Positions 58,497 through 64,000 of a stretch of 64,000 nt of DNA are shown piece by piece; positions within the stretch are counted from its first letter, which is position 1, and each line of letters begins with the position of its first letter. The stretch comes from Actinomycetales bacterium (GTDB taxonomy: Bacteria > Actinomycetota > Actinomycetes > Actinomycetales > Cellulomonadaceae). A model generated the notes under the pieces. The model was given only the letters and a program-made list of their open reading frames with translations, searched no databases and was not told the origin of the DNA. The position numbers and the translations under genes are program-made. The DNA lies in contig JAHLLI010000010.1 of NCBI GenBank assembly GCA_020444245.1, positions 1-64,000 on the forward strand, given 5' to 3'.

Positions 58497-58799
58497 TCAG
58501 CGCCCGGAGAGCACCTCGACGAGCTGCCCGACGGTGGGCGAACCGGCGCTGCCACCGGGCGTGGGGTAGAGCCGGCACGACAGGCCGACCGGGGCACCGG
58601 CATGTGGGAACAGGTCCACGCCGTCCACCACGATCGACGGCGATCCGTGGAAGCCCCGCGCCGCTGCCTGCTCCGGAGTCCGAATCAGCACGCGCTCTAC
58701 CTCAACCTCGGCCCCGACGGTCCGCAGGGCTCGGCGTAGGCGCTCGTCAGCCAGCTGCCAACTCGGACAGTCGGCAATGTGGAGCAGCTGCACACGCAC
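58497..58799 (-). CDS. Small thioredoxin-like protein
   Basis: A 100-residue thioredoxin-fold protein (VQLLHIADCPSWQLADERLR, then GFHGSPSIVVDGVDLFP and LSCRLYPT). Only one Cys stands at the active-site position (DCPSW), with a second conserved Cys in LSCRLY. GTG 58799 has GGAGGAGGA upstream. Last of the group with the [2Fe-2S] protein and DUF3105 genes, 40 bp after the former. It may handle mercury, copper or thiols. Confidence 0.75.
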   Translation of the reverse strand: MRVQLLHIADCPSWQLADERLRRALRTVGAEVEVERVLIRTPEQAAARGFHGSPSIVVDGVDLFPHAGAPVGLSCRLYPTPGGSAGSPTVGQLVEVLSGR

Positions 58800-58839
58800 C
58801 AGTCCATCCTCCTCCCTGACGGGCACCGTGCTCGGGGGG

Positions 58840-59211
58840 TCACCCCGCGGCGAGTCCGCCGTTACCAGGTGGCGGCACGGCATGCGTTGCGAGGACGTCG
58901 GGGAGCTCGGCCGCACCGGGCCCTCCTGCGGCGAGCCAGCCGCGCAGCGCGGCGGTGGCGTTGGGTGCGGTCGCCCCCGCGAGCCACACCGATCCTGTGG
59001 AGCGCCGCTGGGCACGAGCCGGCCGGACGACGATGGCGTCACCGCGGCCGCACTGGTCGAGGCAGTCGACCGTGGACAACCGCACCAGGCCGTCGGCTGC
59101 GAGGGCGCGGTAGCCCTCGAGCTGGGCCACCCATCCCTCCGCGCGACGGGCCGAGCGTTCACCCGCGCAGCTCCGGCAGACGGTCAGGCCGGGGATCGCA
59201 GACGAGTTCAC
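58840..59211 (-). CDS. Thioredoxin-like [2Fe-2S] ferredoxin
   Basis: A 123-residue protein with VCRSCAGE near the N-terminus and VDCLDQCGRGDAIVV in the middle, the Cys pattern of Shethna-type [2Fe-2S] ferredoxins. The start is GTG 59211, overlapping the DUF3105 stop by 4 bp. It probably carries electrons in the cytoplasm. Confidence 0.78.
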   Translation of the reverse strand: MNSSAIPGLTVCRSCAGERSARRAEGWVAQLEGYRALAADGLVRLSTVDCLDQCGRGDAIVVRPARAQRRSTGSVWLAGATAPNATAALRGWLAAGGPGAAELPDVLATHAVPPPGNGGLAAG

Positions 59212-59864
59212 GCGGGGGTCCCGACGCCGCCGCTGCACGGCGCGCCGGGCTCCGGGGTCTGGGGGCCCTGGACGTACTTGACGAGGAACTCCTCGACCCG
59301 CGGGTCGCTCGCGTCGGCGACCTCGAGCTGGACCCCCCACGCCGTGAGCACGATCGGAGCGCGCAGGTCCGCGAAGGGGCTGAGCAGGATGTAGCCGTTG
59401 CCCTGCGCGAGCGTGGTCAGCGTGGCGACCTGCGAGGCTTCCAGGCCCGGCTGGTAGGTGATCCAGACCGCGCCGTGCTCGAGGGAGTGCACCGCATTCG
59501 AGGTCGCGACCGGGGCCGTGTACACGCCGCAGTTCTGTGGGACGGGGTCGTGGTCACCGCCCATCGGTGGCAGAAGCGTGCCGCCTGAGGTACTCGGGGT
59601 CGGTTCGGGCAGAGCGGTCACGTGCTGCGCCGGGAGCCCGGTCTCGGTCTCGACCCCGGGGATCGGTGAGGCAGCCGCGGCCTGGACAGCGGCGTTGTGC
59701 CGACTGGCCTGGAGGATGATCCCGCCCGCGACGGCGATGAGGCCCACGACCACAACGACGACCGACGAGGTGATCACGATACGTCGCCTGCGCTCTGCGG
59801 CTGCCTGTGCAGCACGGATCCGCGCGAGCTCGGCGGCACGCCCGTCAGCCTTCTTCTTCGGCAC
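59208..59864 (-). CDS. DUF3105 membrane-anchored protein
   Basis: A 218-residue protein: basic N-terminus, one helix (IVITSSVVVVVVGLIAVAGGIIL), a linker, then a DUF3105 domain with GGDHDPVPQNCGVYTAPV, NAVHSLEHGAVWITY and HGxxW-like His/Cys residues that could bind metal. ATG 59864. First gene of a three-gene operon. Family function unknown; often found near copper and redox genes. Confidence 0.88.
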   Translation of the reverse strand: MPKKKADGRAAELARIRAAQAAAERRRRIVITSSVVVVVVGLIAVAGGIILQASRHNAAVQAAAASPIPGVETETGLPAQHVTALPEPTPSTSGGTLLPPMGGDHDPVPQNCGVYTAPVATSNAVHSLEHGAVWITYQPGLEASQVATLTTLAQGNGYILLSPFADLRAPIVLTAWGVQLEVADASDPRVEEFLVKYVQGPQTPEPGAPCSGGVGTPA

Positions 59865-59990
59865 GGATGTCTCCTCACGTGGGTCGCCGGTGGGCAGCGC
59901 TGAATCATAGGCACGGGCGATTCCGGGAGAGACGGTCCTTCATCGAAACTTGACCGGACCTGGGCGAACTCTCCGGCCGGCGGCGCAGCC

Positions 59991-61448
59991 CTACTGGGCG
60001 GCGATGACCCCCATCATCCCGAGGTCTTCGTGGTCGAGGATGTGGCAGTGGTACACCGTGCTGCCGGCGTAGCGCGAGAACGCGACGCGGACCACCGTCT
60101 GCCCGCCGGGAGGAACGTCGACCACGTCGCGGACCTCGACCGCGTCCACACGCGCACCGGACGTCTCGACGACCTGCATCGGCCAGACGTGCAGGTGGAA
60201 CGGGTGGTTCATCATCGTGGAATTCCGGATGGTCCACTCCTCGACCGTCCCGAGCCGCACCTGCTGGTCGACGCGTTCCGGGTCGAAGGCCTGCCCGTCG
60301 ATGAGGAACTGCATGCCCTGCATGCCGCCCATGCCCATGCTGAAGGTCAGGGTTCGCGAGCGCGTGACCTCGGCGTCGCGCAGGTCGGTCGGCGCGGACC
60401 GCGCAGCGCTCGGGGCCGACGACACCTGGTCGCCACCGGTTGTCAGGGTCAGGATCGTGGCGTCCGAGCCGGCGAGTGAGCCGCCGCCCATCATGCCCAT
60501 CCCGGCGGCTCCACGGTCGTAGGCGTGCGCGAGGAGCGTGGTGCTGCCCGCGGGGACCTCGACCCCGAGATCGGCGCGCCCGCCGGGTGGGAGGACCACG
60601 CGGGTCCGGGTGGGTGGCGGTGAGAGCGCGCCGGAGTCCAGCCCGTACAGCCGCAGCTGGTGTCCGACGTGCTCCAGGTCGAGGTAGCGGCTGGTGCACG
60701 CGTTGATGACCAGCAGGCGCTGGGTGGACCCCTCCGGGGCAGTGAGGGCGGGCGAGATGAGCCCGTTGGTCAGCACGGTCCGGCCCGTCCGGCCCTGCAT
60801 GCGGTCCATGCCCGAGGCCTGAGCGACCCGTCCGGAGGAGATCGTCGTGTCCGAGACCACGACGACGCGCGGAGGTGAGGCCGTCCAGTCGGCGTCGTCG
60901 ACCACGATCGCCCCGTACAGACCGGCGAAGACCTGGTCCGCGACGAGACCGTGATGGTGGGGGTGGTACCAGAAGATGCCCTGGGGGTGGTCGTCGGGCA
61001 GCTCGATGGCGTAGTCGAAGGACTCGCCGGGGCCGACCCGCACGAAGGGGTTGTCGCTGTTGCCGGCAGGCGAGACGAGCAGCCCGTGGGTGTGCAGGTT
61101 CGTCGCCTCGTCCAGGTCGTTGACGAGGTGGACGCGCAGCAGGTCACCGGGACGCAGGTGGAGGGTCGGGCCGGGGACCGTGCCGTTGTACGTGAGCATC
61201 GTGGCCATCTGGTCCCCGATCTGCACCTGGGTCGGGGCGAGCCGGAGCTCGACGTCGAGGACGCCCTGAGCGGAGGTGAGGACCGCCGGCTCGGCCCAGG
61301 TCGCGGAGGGTCCTTCTGTCCGGTTCGTCGAGGGGGTGCCGGACGGTGGCCACCCGCGGGCCCCGAGACCGGCGACGCCGACGGCGAGGCTTCCGGCGCC
61401 GGCCAGACCGAGCGCGAGTGCTTGGCGGCGCGAGATGTCCTTGCTCAT
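59991..61448 (-). CDS. CueO-like multicopper oxidase, Tat-exported
   Basis: A 485-residue oxidase. The Tat signal is SRRQALALGLAGAGSLAVG. All four copper motifs are present: HTH at 119-121, WYHPHHHG at 160-167, HPFHLH at 415-420 and YHCHILDHEDLGMM at 466-479 with T1 Cys468 and Met478/479. A Met-rich insert (GMGMMGGG, later MGMGGMQGMQF) resembles the Cu(I) site of CueO. ATG 61448 has GGAGGGA upstream and overlaps the SHOCT-C stop by 4 bp. It oxidises Cu(I) outside the membrane. Confidence 0.93.
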   Translation of the reverse strand: MSKDISRRQALALGLAGAGSLAVGVAGLGARGWPPSGTPSTNRTEGPSATWAEPAVLTSAQGVLDVELRLAPTQVQIGDQMATMLTYNGTVPGPTLHLRPGDLLRVHLVNDLDEATNLHTHGLLVSPAGNSDNPFVRVGPGESFDYAIELPDDHPQGIFWYHPHHHGLVADQVFAGLYGAIVVDDADWTASPPRVVVVSDTTISSGRVAQASGMDRMQGRTGRTVLTNGLISPALTAPEGSTQRLLVINACTSRYLDLEHVGHQLRLYGLDSGALSPPPTRTRVVLPPGGRADLGVEVPAGSTTLLAHAYDRGAAGMGMMGGGSLAGSDATILTLTTGGDQVSSAPSAARSAPTDLRDAEVTRSRTLTFSMGMGGMQGMQFLIDGQAFDPERVDQQVRLGTVEEWTIRNSTMMNHPFHLHVWPMQVVETSGARVDAVEVRDVVDVPPGGQTVVRVAFSRYAGSTVYHCHILDHEDLGMMGVIAAQ

Positions 61449-61714
61449 CGTCCCTCCAGCGCCTGCAGGCGGGCCGCGAACTCCTCGACGTCGATCTCCC
61501 CTCGGGCCAGCCGCTGCTCGAGGATCTCCCGCGGGTCCGAGACCGGAGAAGGTTCCGTGCCCGGCGGGCGCGCCGACGGCGCAGAGAACCGCCGCCTGCT
61601 GGCCCGCGCGAGGAGGCGAACCACGACGTAGACCAAGAGGCCCGCTCCTACCACTACTAGGCCCCACAGCGCCCACGTCCACACGCTCGCTCCGACATCG
61701 GCGAGATCCGTCAT
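61445..61714 (-). CDS. SHOCT-domain small membrane protein (copy C)
   Basis: An 89-residue protein with one helix (WTWALWGLVVVGAGLLVYVVVRLL) and a SHOCT motif (PREILEQRLARGEIDVEEFAARLQAL). Same layout as copies A and B but without the Met/Gly-rich start. ATG 61714 has AAGGAG 11 bases upstream; GTG 61726 is possible. It is coupled to the oxidase as copies A and B are to cupredoxins. Confidence 0.85.
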   Translation of the reverse strand: MTDLADVGASVWTWALWGLVVVGAGLLVYVVVRLLARASRRRFSAPSARPPGTEPSPVSDPREILEQRLARGEIDVEEFAARLQALEGR

Positions 61715-61797
61715 CGCCGCTACCACTCCTTCCGCTCGTCGGTGTGCTGGACCCGCTCCACCCTTGCGCGGCGACCTGAAAGGCGCGCGCCGGGGTC

Positions 61798-61817
61798 GAT
61801 GAAGAAACGACGAAGAA
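61798..61817 (-). promoter_or_regulatory. Direct-repeat box upstream of the SHOCT-C/oxidase operon
   Basis: TTCTTCGTC-GT-TTCTTCATC on the minus strand, 84 bases before the SHOCT-C start. Same half-sites and spacing as the boxes at 48.6, 57.6 and 57.7 kb. Confidence 0.62.
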
Positions 61818-61924
61818 CCGGACGGGCCGCGGTCTCGCCGTGCCGACCCGGTGGGTGATCAGTAGCGTCGGGCGGGTCCGAAGCCCCATGCCCGGCCTCG
61901 ACCGGGTGGCGGAGGGGGATCGTC

Positions 61925-62275
61925 GTGACCGGTTGGATGGGGATCGCGGTGGCGCTGGCCGCGGCGCTCGCGCTCGTGTGCCTGGCACGGTTCGTCGCGC
62001 GTGCTCGTGGACCCCGCCGCGACCCGGTGACCGTCCTGCCCTTCCAGTCGGGCCACGCGCCGGTCGAGCACGCGATGTCCCGCTACCACGCTCGCTGGTA
62101 CCCGCTCACGCTGCTGTTCCTCGCCTTCGACGTGGAGATGCTGTTCATGTACCCCTGGGCCGTCGTGGTCGCGGCGATAGGGACGGCGGCGATCGTGGAG
62201 ATGTTCGCCTTCCTCGGCGTGCTCCTGGCGGGCGTGGTGTGGGCCTGGCGCGAGGGGGTCATGCGATGGGTGTGA
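61925..62275 (+). CDS. nuoA: NuoA-like complex I subunit
   Basis: A 116-residue membrane protein with three helices and the NuoA pattern: LPFQSGHAP (matching the YECG/SGxxP loop region), RYHARWYPLTLLFLAFDVEMLFMYPWAV with the conserved FDxExxF acidic pair. GTG 61925. First visible gene of a complex-I-like operon, divergent from the copper oxidase operon, with a 10-bp overlap to the next gene. Confidence 0.9.
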   Translation: MTGWMGIAVALAAALALVCLARFVARARGPRRDPVTVLPFQSGHAPVEHAMSRYHARWYPLTLLFLAFDVEMLFMYPWAVVVAAIGTAAIVEMFAFLGVLLAGVVWAWREGVMRWV

Positions 62276-63378
62276 CCCGCATCCGCCGTGGCGTGCACGT
62301 GTTGACCTCCACCGCCGCTGACGGCGTCCTGGTACGCCTGGCGGCCGAGCGCGCGGTGCGGACGCTCGGGTGGGTCCTGGCGTGGTCGCCGGCCGATGCC
62401 GACGTGCTGGTGGTGTGCGGCACGCCGGAAGGCGCCGAGGCGGACGCCGTCGAGCGGGTGTGGCAGCAGTTGCCGGGACCGCGGGCCCGTGTTCGGCTCG
62501 ACGACCCCCAGGACGTCTCCGACGCTCTGGTGGCGGCCGCGGCAGCACTCGAGGACCGGGCCGCCCAGGAGGGGCTCGCGCACGACGCCGACATGGTTGC
62601 GCAGATGAGCACCCAGGGCGGCGAGGACATGGACCACGCAGGGATGGACCACGAGGACATGGACCACGGCGACATGGACCACAGCGGGATGAACCACGAC
62701 CAGATGGACCACAGCCACATGGACCACGGCGGGATGTCCACGGGAGGTCCGGCCGGGATCCCGTTGGCGGAGGGCGCGAGCAAAGACCGGGACGACCTGG
62801 AGATGGATGCGTGGCACGTCGTGCTCGGCCAAGGCCTCCCGGGCTGGCCGGCGGGTCTGGTCCTCCGGGTCGAGCTGCACGGGGACGTCGTGACGGACCT
62901 GCTCGTGCTCGCCGAGCCGACCCCGCACGGGCGGCGCGACACCCCCGTGCAGGCGGCGCTCCTGCTCGACGCCGCGGCGAGCGTGCTGGACCTGGCCGGG
63001 TGGTCGCTGGCCGCGTCCGCATCGCGTCGCGCTCGGGACGACGTGATGGAGGGACGTGACCCCGCTGAGGTCGCTCCCCGGGTCGAGCGTCTCGCCCGGC
63101 GCATGCGGCGCTCGGTGCTGCTGCGCTGGTCGCTGGAAGGGCCCCGCCGCCGCACCACAGGCGACGCGCCCTCAGCCGGCCACCTCGTCCGTTCGCGCGC
63201 GATCGGCCTCCTTGAGGCGGCCGGGTCGATGCTGACGGCACCCGAGCGCGGCGCGCCGGCGCAGCGCCCCTACGACCTGGATGACCTGCCCGCACTCGCG
63301 GTCGGGCAGGAGCTGGCGACACTGCGCCTGCTGGTGGCCGGCCTGGCCCTGGACGCGCGGGTGGCGGCCGATGTCTGA
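62266..63378 (+). CDS. NuoB/NuoD-like fusion without Fe-S cysteines, carrying MDH repeats
   Basis: A 370-residue soluble protein. Residues 30-85 recall NuoB (DADVLVVCGTPEGAEADAVE followed by VWQQLPGPRA), but the four cluster Cys of NuoB are absent; Cys51 is the only Cys. Residues 122-156 are seven Met-Asp-His-x-x repeats. Residues about 178-260 recall NuoD (DAWHVVLGQGLPGWPAGLVL, then RVELHGDVVTDLLV). The rest is helical. ATG 62266. It sits between NuoA and NuoH, where NuoB-C-D normally lie. The resemblance is by eye. Confidence 0.55.
   Translation: MGVTRIRRGVHVLTSTAADGVLVRLAAERAVRTLGWVLAWSPADADVLVVCGTPEGAEADAVERVWQQLPGPRARVRLDDPQDVSDALVAAAAALEDRAAQEGLAHDADMVAQMSTQGGEDMDHAGMDHEDMDHGDMDHSGMNHDQMDHSHMDHGGMSTGGPAGIPLAEGASKDRDDLEMDAWHVVLGQGLPGWPAGLVLRVELHGDVVTDLLVLAEPTPHGRRDTPVQAALLLDAAASVLDLAGWSLAASASRRARDDVMEGRDPAEVAPRVERLARRMRRSVLLRWSLEGPRRRTTGDAPSAGHLVRSRAIGLLEAAGSMLTAPERGAPAQRPYDLDDLPALAVGQELATLRLLVAGLALDARVAADV
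62629..62733. repeat. 15-bp tandem repeat coding Met-Asp-His units
   Basis: Seven units of ATGGACCAC plus six variable bases (one has AAC for GAC). They encode MDHAG, MDHED, MDHGD, MDHSG, MNHDQ, MDHSH, MDHGG. Met and His in this rhythm suggest copper, silver or nickel binding. Confidence 0.95.
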
Positions 63379-64000
63379 GGTGACCGAGGCCGGACCGCTC
63401 TGGGCCGCGCTCGCTCCGGTCGCACTCCTCGCACTGGCCACGGTGGGCGCTGCCGTGGCGCACACCCAGGCCGCACGGGCCCGCGGCGAGGCGGCGCTGA
63501 GCGGTGTCGGGCTCCCGTTCGTGGAGAGTGCGCGGCTGCTGCGTCAACGGCGGCGGGTGACGGTCGCGGCCGACCGGGTGCTGTGGCAGGTGGCCATCGG
63601 CGGCCTGCCCGTGGTGGCCGTCCTGATGGCCGTGGTGGTGCCCGTCGGTCCCGTGGTGCTGGTCGACAGCCCGGTCGGCGTCGTGTGGTTCAACGCGATG
63701 GACGTCATGCTGTGGGCGCTGTGGTGGTTGGCCGGCTGGGGACCGAACAGCGCGCACTCGCTCATGGCCGGCCACCGGTTCCTGGGACTCGCCCTGGCCT
63801 ACGAGCTGCCCCTCATGTTCGCGCTGACCTCCCCCGCGATCGCTGCGCACAGCCTGCGCGTGGCAGACCTGGCCGCGGCCCAGCAGGGCCTGTGGTTCGC
63901 GGTGTGGATGCCGGTCGCGTTCCTGGTCTTCCTCGGGGCCGCCGTGGCGTTCGCCTCCTGGGGGCCGTTCGCGGTCGCCGCGCACGCGGACCTGGCCGGC
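63371..64000 (+). CDS. nuoH: NuoH-like complex I subunit (partial)
   Basis: The first 210 residues of a membrane protein that runs off the right edge. It has about six helices and the NuoH landmarks VESARLLRQRR, GWGPNSAHSLMAGHRFLGLALAYELPL (compare GWxSNSKYxxxGxxRxxxxxxSYE of NuoH). ATG 63371 overlaps the preceding stop by 8 bp. NuoH joins the membrane arm to the quinone-binding subunits. Confidence 0.82.
   Translation, partial: MSEVTEAGPLWAALAPVALLALATVGAAVAHTQAARARGEAALSGVGLPFVESARLLRQRRRVTVAADRVLWQVAIGGLPVVAVLMAVVVPVGPVVLVDSPVGVVWFNAMDVMLWALWWLAGWGPNSAHSLMAGHRFLGLALAYELPLMFALTSPAIAAHSLRVADLAAAQQGLWFAVWMPVAFLVFLGAAVAFASWGPFAVAAHADLAG

Noticed and set aside
59937-59956. TCCTTCATC-GA-AACTTGACC considered as a sixth regulatory box
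   Set aside because: Only one half-site matches and no gene starts downstream in that direction.
62629-62733. Short regular repeats considered as a CRISPR array
   Set aside because: The 15-bp units are contiguous, in frame and coding, with no spacers and no cas genes. No CRISPR array was seen in the window.

Overview
The window is very GC-rich (by eye above 70%), uses many GTG and some TTG starts, packs genes with 4-base stop/start overlaps (ATGA or GTGA), and has promoters that appear to make leaderless mRNAs. Together with the protein families seen (DUF4235, a fused MrpA/B antiporter subunit, a MobF relaxase of actinobacterial type, Dcd, SHOCT proteins) this points to an actinobacterium of the Micrococcales, plausibly Cellulomonadaceae. 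The genus is inference.

Bases 1-22.9 kb look like ordinary chromosome. A thiamine ABC transporter (substrate-binding, permease and ATPase genes) sits behind a TPP riboswitch. It is followed by an Mrp/Mnh Na+/H+ antiporter operon whose MnhD carries a 30-bp tandem-repeat tail, a membrane-bound Fe-S oxidoreductase, and an ECF-type nickel/cobalt transporter (CbiMQO) with a Nur-like box. Next come an ArsR/SRPBCC pair with an operator inside its promoter, a His-rich Fur-family regulator, Dcd, and a TetR-controlled ABC exporter with twin operators.

At 23.48 kb a tRNA-Gly(CCC) gene is followed at once by a tyrosine integrase and an excisionase-like protein: the left end of an integrative mobilizable element. 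Its cargo and transfer region (25-39 kb) holds a Schlafen/AlbA_2-type regulator of lower GC, a block of unrecognised genes (one an M48-peptidase relative that has lost its zinc motif), an HNH protein, and a 1,847-residue MobF relaxase fused to a helicase and a DnaG/TOPRIM primase-like region. No coupling protein or type IV secretion gene is visible, so the element looks mobilizable rather than self-transmissible. No second att copy was found by eye.

From 39 to 43.8 kb lie insertion-sequence fragments, a HAD remnant, a PASTA-MmpS fusion protein and an unusual protein with a glycine-rich amyloid-like motif. From 43.8 to 62 kb is a patchwork of stress and metal genes. A persulfide/sulfur-transfer group (ArsR-rhodanese, DsrE-like, cysteine desulfurase) is followed by a broken cation-efflux gene with its CmtR-like regulator, and two diverged copies of a SHOCT-cupredoxin cassette. 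Others are PspA with a truncated coiled-coil partner, DUF302, a nitroreductase-NmrA-TetR operon, VKOR, DUF3105, a [2Fe-2S] protein, and a CueO-like multicopper oxidase with a third SHOCT protein. A repeated box (two TTCTTCATC-type half-sites 11 bp apart) precedes all three SHOCT operons, and also VKOR, suggesting one copper/envelope-stress regulon.

The window ends inside a complex-I-like operon: NuoA, then a cysteine-poor NuoB/NuoD-like fusion carrying seven Met-Asp-His repeats, then NuoH. The combination of this module with the repeated box regulon is the best candidate for an undescribed system here.
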